Below, piece by piece: positions 1 through 5,590 of a stretch of 15,715 bases of DNA. The first letter of the stretch is position 1. Each line of letters starts with the position of its first letter. The notes under the pieces were generated by a model. It searched no databases. It was given only the letters and a program-made list of their open reading frames with translations, and was not told where the DNA came from. The translations under genes and the position numbers were made by a program. The stretch is taken from positions 1-15,715 of the forward strand of contig NZ_QFPF01000090.1 in the NCBI RefSeq assembly GCF_003248605.1, read 5' to 3'. This stretch comes from Microbacterium sp. Lineage in GTDB: Bacteria > Actinomycetota > Actinomycetes > Actinomycetales > Microbacteriaceae.

Positions 1-448
1 GGGTGAAGCCGTAGTTGAGCGCTCCGACCTTCTTATCGGGGTTCTTTCCGATGTCGTGCACGAACACCTCGGTGAACTGCTCACCGAGTTCGGTCACGAT
101 CTCGTGCGGGCCCGCATGACGGGAGGCGATCTTCACGGTCGCGTCGGAGGTGTTGTTGACGACGACGTGGATGACATCGGGCACCCGGGTCTGCGCGAGG
201 AGGGCGAGGATGACGTCCTCGATCGACTCCTCCTCGTTGTAGGCGGGGATGATGCAGCCGATCGTCGAGCGCGCGGTGCTGGCGACGTCGAGCACCGCCT
301 GGAAGTCGTCGGGGAACGCGTGCGACGGGTCGACGGGAGCGGGCTCCTCGAAGCGCTCCACGGCGCGGCTCGCGGTGCGGGTGGGTGTGGCAGTCGGGGA
401 CATGCGGAAGACCTCGTTCGTCTGGGGCACGGTGTGGTCGCTGGGCAT
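1..448 (-). CDS. GT2-family glycosyltransferase, cellulose-synthase-like (N-terminal part only)
   Basis: The gene reads leftwards and leaves the window, so only the first 149 codons are visible. After about 50 low-complexity residues, a GT-A nucleotide-sugar fold begins: a beta strand ending IIPAYNEEESIEDVI, then VIHVVVNNTSDAT, whose Asp is where the first catalytic/UDP-binding Asp of the family sits. DKKVGALNYGF follows, matching the K-x-G-A-L-N signature of processive BcsA/NodC-type GT2 enzymes. It probably adds sugars at the inner membrane face during polysaccharide synthesis; the substrate cannot be told. The ATG at 448 lies 2 bases after the stop of a small upstream ORF, which suggests translational coupling. 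An in-frame ATG at 403, with GAGG 8 bases upstream, is an alternative start. An in-frame TGA shortly upstream excludes a longer start. The family call is firm; a membrane-spanning C-terminus is inferred. Confidence 0.85.
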   Translation of the reverse strand, partial: MPSDHTVPQTNEVFRMSPTATPTRTASRAVERFEEPAPVDPSHAFPDDFQAVLDVASTARSTIGCIIPAYNEEESIEDVILALLAQTRVPDVIHVVVNNTSDATVKIASRHAGPHEIVTELGEQFTEVFVHDIGKNPDKKVGALNYGFT

Positions 449-450
449 GA

Positions 451-552
451 TCAGTGTGGTCCTTCCACGTCAACGCGACGGTCGGTATTCACCGAATCCG
501 AGCGCAGGATTGCCTCAATTTCCCGAAGAACTGCAGTGGATGCCGGGGCCAT
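451..552 (-). CDS. Small hypothetical ORF (33 aa) between lipoprotein and GT2 genes
   Basis: ATG at 552 is preceded by GGAG with 5 bases of spacing. The TGA ends 2 bases before the GT2 start, and the upstream lipoprotein stop is 2 bases before this ATG, so the ORF fills the gap between the two genes almost exactly. The peptide contains a helix-like stretch, TAVLREIEAILRSD, then a charged tail. No family is recognised. Third codon positions are much less G+C rich (about half) than in the neighbours. It may be a real small protein, a coupling leader for the GT2 gene, or chance. The good ribosome-binding site and tight packing are the main support. Confidence 0.45.
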   Translation of the reverse strand: MAPASTAVLREIEAILRSDSVNTDRRVDVEGPH

Positions 553-554
553 GA

Positions 555-1163
555 TTACTCCGTCGCCGCCGAGGGGGCGATCGCGATCGTCATCGTGTCG
601 GACGCGCTCTGTTTGGCGTACTCGGTCGAAGTCGGCGTCGTCTGCACGAGGAAGTCGTACGTGAACTGCAGCGTGACGAGCGTCGCCTCCGCGGGCACGG
701 CCCCGATGTTGAACGTCTGCGAGTAGCTGTACGGATCGAGCACGAGGTAGCCCGGGGCGACGGTCGACTGATCGACCTGTGCGGGCAGCGCGTCGAAGGT
801 CTGCGAGACGGTGCCGGGGATCGCGATCATCGACGCCTTCTGGAGATAGACCTTCTGGCCGTCGTCGGGCACGATCGTCGTCATCATCGAGACGCTGACG
901 GGCTTGAGCGCCCCCGCCGTCCATCGGTCCATCATCAGCGTCGACCAGTAATCGATCGTCGCGGTGACCGCGCCTGCGGTCAGCACGCGCTCCGTCGACC
1001 CCGCCGACAGATCGTTCGGGATCGGCGCCGCTACGGTGGCGGTCGGTGTCGGTGTCGTTGCTCCGGTGGGCTCAGTCCACGGAGGGGGCGAGTCGCATCC
1101 CGCCAGCGTCACAGCCAACACAATTGCCGACGACGCGAACGCCAGACGACGGCGTAGTCCCAA
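555..1163 (-). CDS. Putative secreted lipoprotein of unknown function
   Basis: A 202-residue protein begins with MGLRRRLAFASSAIVLAV and a lipobox LAGC with the lipidated Cys at 23, typical of Lpp/Lsp-processed lipoproteins anchored outside the membrane. Residues 24-48 are a Pro/Thr-rich linker. The rest (about 50-200) is a Thr/Ser-rich, beta-looking domain with no motif I recognise. The start is TTG at 1163, chosen because it places the Arg-rich n-region and hydrophobic core correctly; GGGAG lies 6 bases upstream. That site is part of a run of G-tracts that could fold as a quadruplex. It heads a tight minus-strand unit with the 33-codon ORF and the GT2 gene, so a role in surface polysaccharide assembly is an inference from context. 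Confidence 0.8.
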   Translation of the reverse strand: MGLRRRLAFASSAIVLAVTLAGCDSPPPWTEPTGATTPTPTATVAAPIPNDLSAGSTERVLTAGAVTATIDYWSTLMMDRWTAGALKPVSVSMMTTIVPDDGQKVYLQKASMIAIPGTVSQTFDALPAQVDQSTVAPGYLVLDPYSYSQTFNIGAVPAEATLVTLQFTYDFLVQTTPTSTEYAKQSASDTMTIAIAPSAATE

Positions 1164-1165
1164 GT

Positions 1166-1194
1166 CCCTCTCCCACCCCGGTCCCCACGACCCC
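1166..1194 (-). promoter_or_regulatory. G-quadruplex-capable leader over the lipoprotein ribosome-binding site
   Basis: On the minus strand the 29 bases just upstream of the TTG start contain five G-tracts (4, 4, 4, 3 and 3 G) separated by loops of 4, 3, 1 and 3 bases. This meets the usual pattern for an intramolecular G-quadruplex in RNA or the non-template strand. The Shine-Dalgarno-like GGGAG lies inside it, so folding would hide the ribosome-binding site. Chance in G+C-rich DNA is the alternative. Confidence 0.4.
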
Positions 1195-1242
1195 AGCCAG
1201 CGCCCTCATTCTGGCACAGTCCGCATCCCGCACAGCGCATGT

Positions 1243-1275
1243 GTCGCCGCGATGTGCCCGCGGGAGATCGGCGAC
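1243..1275 (-). terminator. Candidate hairpin terminator after the acyltransferase
   Basis: A perfect 7-bp inverted repeat, GTCGCCG (1243-1249) and CGGCGAC (1269-1275), encloses a self-complementary CCCGCGGG at 1257-1264. It starts about 10 bases beyond the TAG of the acyltransferase gene. There is no T-tract, so intrinsic termination is only suggested. Confidence 0.35.
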
Positions 1276-1285
1276 GGGGTCTCGA

Positions 1286-2260
1286 CTACGCGGATGCACG
1301 CACGCGGGCCGTACCCGCGGGCCATACGAAGAGCCATCCGATCGGAGCCCACCGCTGCCTGAGCAGGCAGAGTGCGCTCGCGCAGATCACCGCGACGACC
1401 ACGCCCGCGGCCCACACCACCCAGGGCTCCGACCATCCCCAGGTATCGACGAGAAGGACATCGAGCGCCCAGATCAGGGTGTAGTGCGTCACGTAGTAGA
1501 CGACGGAGTTGCGGCCGACGAACTCGAGCGCGGCGCTCCGCCGGCCCGATCCCACCCGCGGGAGCATGAGGGCGAGGGCGGCGATCAGTGCGAGCACGCC
1601 CCACGCGTATCCCGCCTCGTAGCGAGTGGGGTGTCCTGCCACCGTGATCCCCGCCACGACGACGCCCGCCGCGAGACCCGTGGCGATCGCCATCGCGCGC
1701 GTGCGGGGTGAGCCGCGCGTCACGATGCCCGACGATGACCACCACCAGCCGAAGGCGAAGAAGGTGAACAGGAAGAAGAACCGGGAGATGCGGTAGTCCT
1801 CGGGCGCGAAGGCCGACGCCGCAAGCGAGAGCACGGCCACCGGAAGCAACGGGATCCGAAGCCGGGCGATCACCCAGGCTGCGACGTAGTAGGCGAAGAG
1901 GAACCACAGGTACCACAGGTAGGTCGGCGGAAAAAGAAGGACGTTGGGCACGAGCACGATCGTGAGAGTGCCGGTCCCCGCGAGGAAGATCACCGACCAG
2001 AGCAGATACGGCCACGCGATCGCGCGCGCCTTGCCGGCGAAATAGACCCCGGGCGCCTTCGCGAGCGACCGCGTCACCAGCATCCCCGAGAGGAACATCA
2101 GCAGCGGCATTCGAAACGGCGAGACGATGTCGTCGAACGCGACGAGCGCCACGGGTACCTGGAGGCCGAACAGCCCCGTCCATGTCATCGAGTGGTGGAC
2201 GATGACCAGGATGATCGCGACCCCCCGCGCCTGGTCCATCCACGCAAAGCGTGCCCCCAT
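1286..2260 (-). CDS. Membrane acyltransferase, acyltransferase-3 (OafA/YrhL-like) family
   Basis: A 324-residue polytopic protein with about ten hydrophobic segments. The N-terminus reads FAWMDQARGVAIILVIVHHS, containing the family's R-G near residues 12-13 and a His pair at 22-23 at the end of TM1, the usual acyl-acceptor/catalytic His region. Members move acyl groups (commonly acetyl) across or at the membrane onto sugars of polysaccharides or other cell-envelope molecules. No C-terminal SGNH domain is present. It lies 45 bases downstream of truA on the same strand, separated by a hairpin, and about 120 bases before the lipoprotein gene. The ATG at 2260 has only a weak ribosome-binding site but is the first start ahead of the conserved TM1. 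It most likely decorates the polymer made by this locus. Confidence 0.87.
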   Translation of the reverse strand: MGARFAWMDQARGVAIILVIVHHSMTWTGLFGLQVPVALVAFDDIVSPFRMPLLMFLSGMLVTRSLAKAPGVYFAGKARAIAWPYLLWSVIFLAGTGTLTIVLVPNVLLFPPTYLWYLWFLFAYYVAAWVIARLRIPLLPVAVLSLAASAFAPEDYRISRFFFLFTFFAFGWWWSSSGIVTRGSPRTRAMAIATGLAAGVVVAGITVAGHPTRYEAGYAWGVLALIAALALMLPRVGSGRRSAALEFVGRNSVVYYVTHYTLIWALDVLLVDTWGWSEPWVVWAAGVVVAVICASALCLLRQRWAPIGWLFVWPAGTARVRASA

Positions 2261-2277
2261 GCGTGCAACTCTAGACC

Positions 2278-2300
2278 AACCCTTCCGTTTGGGAAGGTTT
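2278..2300. terminator. Hairpin between truA and acyltransferase
   Basis: CCTTCC (2281-2286) pairs with GGAAGG (2292-2297) over a 5-base loop, extended by two A-T pairs beyond one mismatch. It sits within the 45 bases between the truA stop and the acyltransferase ATG. It may terminate truA transcription or separate the two units. There is no clear T-tract on the minus strand. Confidence 0.35.
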
Positions 2301-2305
2301 GATTC

Positions 2306-3166
2306 TCATGACGGGATGCTGCCGTCTGCGTCGCGCCGGGCACGCGTCTGCGCCGCGCGCGCGGCGAGGAGATCGTCGGCCGGGTAGCCGACTTCGGTAA
2401 GTGTGAGCCCCCGCGCGGCCAGCACCGGGAACGCGCTCGAGCGGGTCGCCTCGTCGCGCAGCCGAGCGACGTCGGCGACGTCGAGCCGACCCTCGCCGAC
2501 CGCGGCGCACGCGCCGACGAGCGCCCGCACCATGCCGTGGCAGAACGCGTCCGCGCGCACACGAGCCACGAGCGCGCCATCGGCGTCGCGCCGCCATGCG
2601 AACTCCTGCAGGGTGCGGATCGTCGTCGCGCCCTCGCGCGGTCGGCAGTAGGCGGCGAAGTCGTGCAGCCCGATGAGGGTCGAGGCCGCGGCATCCATCG
2701 CCTCGACGTCGAGCGCGCCGCGCACGGTGGTCGTGCGATGCCTCTCTAGAGGGTCGTACCCCGAGAGACGATCGGCGATGCGGTATTCGTAGCGGCGCCA
2801 GATCGCCGAGAATCGGGCATCGAACCCGGCGGGCGCGGGCTCCGCCGATGACACGGTCACGTCGGCGTAAGAGCCGAGGATTCCACGCATCCGGTGGGCG
2901 ATCTGGCCCGGAGCGGCACCGGCACGGGGACGGGCCGCCTCCAGATCGGCGAGAACACCGTCGTCGATGTCGACGTGAGCGACCTGCCCGCGTGCGTGTA
3001 CGCCCGCATCCGTGCGGCCGGCGACCACGAGCCTCGGTGCGGCGGCACTGCGCACCACCCGATGCAGCGCCTCCTCGAGCACCCCCTGCACGGTGCGGAG
3101 CGCGGTTTGACGTGCCCACCCGGCGAAGTGCGTCCCGTCGTAGGCGATGTCGAGGCGGATCCGCAC
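2306..3166 (-). CDS. truA: tRNA pseudouridine(38-40) synthase TruA
   Basis: This cytoplasmic enzyme isomerises uridines 38-40 in the anticodon stem-loop of many tRNAs. The 286-residue sequence starts RIRLDIAYDGTHFAGWARQ and carries the catalytic motif AGRTDAGVHA with the nucleophile Asp at 53, followed by GQVAHVDI. The central YEYRI and C-terminal FCHGMVRALVG match the family, and the length is normal. The start is GTG at 3166, fixed by the conserved N-terminus. A TAGGCT -10-like box ends 6 bases before it, so the mRNA is probably leaderless. In many actinobacteria truA follows rplQ; here it stands alone inside polysaccharide genes, diverging from the phosphatase gene. Confidence 0.97.
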   Translation of the reverse strand: MRIRLDIAYDGTHFAGWARQTALRTVQGVLEEALHRVVRSAAAPRLVVAGRTDAGVHARGQVAHVDIDDGVLADLEAARPRAGAAPGQIAHRMRGILGSYADVTVSSAEPAPAGFDARFSAIWRRYEYRIADRLSGYDPLERHRTTTVRGALDVEAMDAAASTLIGLHDFAAYCRPREGATTIRTLQEFAWRRDADGALVARVRADAFCHGMVRALVGACAAVGEGRLDVADVARLRDEATRSSAFPVLAARGLTLTEVGYPADDLLAARAAQTRARRDADGSIPS

Positions 3167-3172
3167 CCTCCC

Positions 3173-3178
3173 AGCCTA
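3173..3178 (-). promoter_or_regulatory. -10 box of a likely leaderless truA promoter
   Basis: On the minus strand TAGGCT (TANNNT pattern) is followed by exactly 6 bases and then the truA GTG. This is the spacing expected if transcription begins at the start codon, as is common in actinobacteria. It would also explain why the only purine-rich stretch, GGGAGG, directly abuts the GTG and is too close to work as a ribosome-binding site. No clear -35 box is visible. Confidence 0.5.
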
Positions 3179-3208
3179 GTTCCGGCCTCGCTCGCCCCCG
3201 GGCGCCGG

Positions 3209-3214
3209 TATCCT
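3209..3214 (+). promoter_or_regulatory. -10 box of a likely leaderless promoter for the leader ORF/phosphatase
   Basis: TATCCT on the plus strand is followed by exactly 6 bases and then ATG at 3221, the mirror image of the truA arrangement about 35 bases away. The message would begin at the 21-codon leader ORF. No convincing -35 element is visible. Confidence 0.5.
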
Positions 3215-3220
3215 CTGGAC

Positions 3221-3286
3221 ATGCCCCGCGCCCTCGGATGCTCTCTGGCCTGCGCCGTGCCGCATGGCGCGCAGCACACCGCATGA
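3221..3286 (+). CDS. 21-aa leader ORF overlapping the phosphatase start (ATGA)
   Basis: The ATG at 3221 stands 6 bases after a TATCCT box, and its TGA overlaps the phosphatase ATG in an ATGA junction at 3283-3286. The peptide starts MPRALGCSLACAVPHGAQ and resembles no known family. The phosphatase ATG has no visible ribosome-binding site. A leaderless short ORF that hands ribosomes on through the overlap is therefore a reasonable explanation. The peptide itself may have no function. Confidence 0.45.
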   Translation: MPRALGCSLACAVPHGAQHTA

Positions 3287-3927
3287 TCCGCATCCTGTTC
3301 GTCTGCACCGGCAATATCTGTCGCTCGCCGATCGCCACGCACGTGCTGCGTTCGCGGCTCTCGGACGAACCGGGGGTCGAGATCGACAGCGCGGGCACCC
3401 ATCCCCCGATCGGCCACCCGATGACCCCCGAAGCGCTCATCCTCGCGCGCGAGTTCGGCGCCCGCGGCAGCGATGCCGCCCATCACCACGCACGGCTCGT
3501 CATCCCGCCGACGGTCGAGTCGAGCGACCTCGTGCTCGGCATGAGCCGCCGGCACCGGCGAGCGGCCGTCGAACTTGCGCCCCGGCGTCTTCGGGCGACG
3601 TTCACGCTGCGAGAGTTCGCGCGGGTCGTCGATTCGCTCTCCGACACGCTTCTGGACGCAGCCGCGACGGGTGAGACGCCACCCGAGAGATTTGCGAGTC
3701 TGGTGCGAGTCATCGCCCAGCAGCGCACAGCGGCACCCGCGCCCGGTGCGCCCGAGCACGACGACGTCGTGGACCCGTACGGCAAGGACGACGAAACCTA
3801 CCGGCAGTGCGCGCTGCAGCTGATCCCGGCGCTCGATGCGGTCGAGCGAATCGTCCGCCGTGCACACGGCGGGGCCGCGCCCGTGACCGATGCCGGGGCG
3901 CCCCGGATGCGCCGACGCGATCGCTGA
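3283..3927 (+). CDS. Low-molecular-weight protein tyrosine phosphatase
   Basis: The enzyme hydrolyses phosphotyrosine through a Cys-phosphate intermediate. The N-terminus RILFVCTGNICRSPIA holds the P-loop CX5R, with Cys8 and Arg14. SAGTH and DLVLGMSRRHR follow, and VVDPYGKDD supplies the general acid Asp164 in the family D-P-Y motif. At 214 residues it is longer than the classical 150 or so because of a segment at about 108-160 between TLREFARVV and the D-P-Y loop. Beside polysaccharide genes such enzymes (Wzb/Wzb-like) dephosphorylate the BY-kinase, here the protein at 12917-14500. An in-frame ATG at 3238 would add 15 Arg/Ala-rich residues. I prefer 3283 because the conserved strand starts there and a leader ORF ends there in ATGA. 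Confidence 0.92.
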   Translation: MIRILFVCTGNICRSPIATHVLRSRLSDEPGVEIDSAGTHPPIGHPMTPEALILAREFGARGSDAAHHHARLVIPPTVESSDLVLGMSRRHRRAAVELAPRRLRATFTLREFARVVDSLSDTLLDAAATGETPPERFASLVRVIAQQRTAAPAPGAPEHDDVVDPYGKDDETYRQCALQLIPALDAVERIVRRAHGGAAPVTDAGAPRMRRRDR

Positions 3928-4024
3928 TGCCGGCGGCGCGCCGAGCCGGGCTTGCTTCGACGACCGACTCTCCGGCAAGGTGAGGGTTGGTCATCGCGCC
4001 GCACGGGCACTTCCGGCGACGCGG

Positions 4025-4044
4025 TAGCGTGCCAAACTGGGGAA
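4025..4044 (+). promoter_or_regulatory. Possible -10 box and G-tract element upstream of the flippase
   Basis: TAGCGT at 4025-4030 fits a TANNNT -10 box, and six bases later comes CTGGGGAA (4037-4044), the distal copy of the G-tract element seen before other polysaccharide genes. A second copy, TGGGGGA, is at 4089-4095. No clear -35 was found. The 216 bases between phosphatase and flippase otherwise hold only the 18-codon ORF and an imperfect GC hairpin just after the phosphatase stop. Confidence 0.3.
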
Positions 4045-4087
4045 TCGGCGCGCGGGGTTGGGAGGCCACGCGCGACCGCGGGGAACG

Positions 4088-4144
4088 ATGGGGGATATCG
4101 TGCGTGCGCTCGAGAGTTCACGGATGCCGGAGCGAGATCGCTGA
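4088..4144 (+). CDS. 18-aa leader ORF ending in TGATG at the flippase start
   Basis: ATG at 4088 opens a short frame (MGDIVRALESSRMPERDR) whose TGA at 4142-4144 shares one base with the flippase ATG at 4144. GGGGAA lies close upstream; an in-frame GTG at 4100 with GGGGG ahead is a second possible start. The flippase ATG has only a distant GGAG, so translation by coupling or reinitiation is plausible. No family is recognised, and chance is a fair alternative for so short a frame. Confidence 0.3.
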   Translation: MGDIVRALESSRMPERDR

Positions 4145-5250
4145 TGGCAGCCAGACGCATCATCTACCTGGCGACGTTCCTCATGGTGCCCGCCCTGAGC
4201 GCGGTCACACCGCTGATCGCGATACCCGCCATCACCAGTACGGCGGGGGTGCGGGGCTGGGAAGCGTATGCGCTCGGACTCTCGATCGGATCCGCGGCGT
4301 GCGTCATCGTCGAACTCGGCTGGCCCCTGACCGGTCCGCAGCGCGTCGCCGCCGAAGCGCCCGGTCGACGCTGGGAGACCCTCGTGGCGTCGGTGCGCTC
4401 GCGTCTGCTCGTGCTCCTCGTGCTCGGCCCTCTCGCCGTCCTGGTGGCGGTGGCGCTCACGCGATTGACCGGTGCCTCGTACACGATCACGGCCGCTCTG
4501 ATGGCCCTCGCGAGCGCGGCCACGGGCCTGTCGGGCAACTGGTACTTCACCGGGGTGGGTCGGCCGCTGCGGATCCTGTGGTCCGACGCGCTTCCCCGCG
4601 CCCTCGTGGTCACCGCGACGTCTCTCGCGGTCGTGGCCGGAGCTCCCCTTCAGGTGATTCCGGCGGGCTTCCTGATCGCCGTCCTGTTCAGCCCGGTTGC
4701 CAGCCTTCTTCTGGCGAGGCATGAGCGGGAGGGCAAGGTCAGACTGACGCTCCGCGACGACGTCAGGATCATGCGCGAGCAGTTCACTGCGATGAGCGGT
4801 CGCTCGGTGGCGGCCCTGTACGCCGCGTTGCCGATCACTCTCGTCGGCATCTTCGCACCCGCTGCGCTCGCGGCCTTCGCGGCCGCCGAGAGGCTGATGC
4901 GGATGGCGCTCACGGTGCTTCAGGCGGTACCCAACGCCCTGCAGAACTGGCTCGGCTCGGCTCCGACGCGCACCGAGACGCGCAGACGCGTGGGAACGGT
5001 GATCAAGCTCAACGTCGCTCTCGGGGTCGTCAGCGGAATCGGATTCGCCCTGCTCGCCCCGTGGGTCTCGACGATCCTGTTCACCGGCGCGGTCACGATC
5101 GATCCCCTGCTCGCGGCGGCGGCGGGCGGCGTGATGGCGCTGGTCTGCCTCACGCGTGCGCTCGGCCCTCTGGGGCTCGTGCGGTACGGGCGCGTGCACA
5201 TGGTCACGGTCTCGGCGATCGTCGGGGGCGGTCGGCGCGACGATCGGTGA
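4144..5250 (+). CDS. Wzx-type polysaccharide flippase (MATE/MOP superfamily), frameshifted near the C-terminus
   Basis: The product is a polytopic membrane protein with ten or more hydrophobic helices, starting MAARRIIYLATFLMVPALSA. Helix layout, short loops and a basic central loop (LLLARHEREGKVRL) resemble oligosaccharide-unit flippases, which move lipid-linked repeat units across the membrane. As read, the frame ends at 5250 after SAIVGGGRRDDR (368 residues). Dropping one base from the G5 run at 5224-5228 lets it continue in a clean frame (VGAVGATIGEIVAEATAATV...) to a TAG at 5315-5317, giving about 390 residues. So a single-base insertion, real or a sequencing error, is likely. The ATG at 4144 overlaps the TGA of a short leader ORF. 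It converges with a small minus-strand gene 16 bases beyond the restored stop. Confidence 0.8.
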   Translation: MAARRIIYLATFLMVPALSAVTPLIAIPAITSTAGVRGWEAYALGLSIGSAACVIVELGWPLTGPQRVAAEAPGRRWETLVASVRSRLLVLLVLGPLAVLVAVALTRLTGASYTITAALMALASAATGLSGNWYFTGVGRPLRILWSDALPRALVVTATSLAVVAGAPLQVIPAGFLIAVLFSPVASLLLARHEREGKVRLTLRDDVRIMREQFTAMSGRSVAALYAALPITLVGIFAPAALAAFAAAERLMRMALTVLQAVPNALQNWLGSAPTRTETRRRVGTVIKLNVALGVVSGIGFALLAPWVSTILFTGAVTIDPLLAAAAGGVMALVCLTRALGPLGLVRYGRVHMVTVSAIVGGGRRDDR

Positions 5251-5317
5251 GATCGTCGCCGAGGCGACCGCCGCGACGGTGCAGTCCGCCGCGCTCGCTC
5301 GTGCGATGCGGCGATAG
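5229..5317 (+). other. Displaced C-terminal codons of the flippase (+1 frame)
   Basis: This stretch reads GEIVAEATAATVQSAALARAMRR and stops with TAG. The composition suits a hydrophobic/cytoplasmic C-terminal tail and codon use matches the preceding frame. It has no start of its own and joins the flippase frame directly if one G of 5224-5228 is removed. It is therefore treated as the end of the same gene. Confidence 0.65.
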
Positions 5318-5333
5318 CCGCGGGCTTCCGGGG

Positions 5334-5540
5334 TCAGGTCTCGACGGTGGGGGCGCCCGCCGGGCCGGACTCCGCCGCGCGGCTCGTGCTCACCCGGGAT
5401 CCCGCCGACGCGGCGACGGACCCGAGAATCCTCGCGTCCTCATCCCCGCGGCGCACGACGCGACCGATCACGAGGGCGACGCCCACGGAAAGCGCCAGCC
5501 ACCCGAGCACGATGACGAGGATCAGCATCGCGACGTCCAT
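5334..5540 (-). CDS. Small single-pass membrane protein of unknown function
   Basis: A 68-residue protein starts MDVAMLILVIVLGWLALSVG, with one strong transmembrane helix at about residues 4-25. A basic stop-transfer patch (GRVVRRGDED) and a soluble Ser/Ala/Gly-rich tail follow, so the N-terminus is probably outside and the tail cytoplasmic. ATG at 5540 has GAGG 9 bases upstream; a GTG at 5546 in the same frame is closer to that site and would add two residues. It lies 50 bases downstream of the DUF4012 gene on the same strand, probably in one transcript, and converges with the flippase. No family is recognised; it may be an accessory subunit of the DUF4012 protein. Confidence 0.65.
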   Translation of the reverse strand: MDVAMLILVIVLGWLALSVGVALVIGRVVRRGDEDARILGSVAASAGSRVSTSRAAESGPAGAPTVET

Positions 5541-5590
5541 GCGCACCGTCCTCGAGATCCAGCGGACCCGGATGGATCAGCGACGCAATA

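Noticed and set aside
2848..3282. Upstream extension of the phosphatase reading frame across truA
   Set aside because: The extension is antisense to the conserved truA sequence and strongly Arg/Pro-rich. The phosphatase fold begins at RILFVCTGN.
3991..5199. Minus-strand open frame opposite the flippase
   Set aside because: Composition is the charged mirror image of a hydrophobic membrane protein; no credible start or domain.
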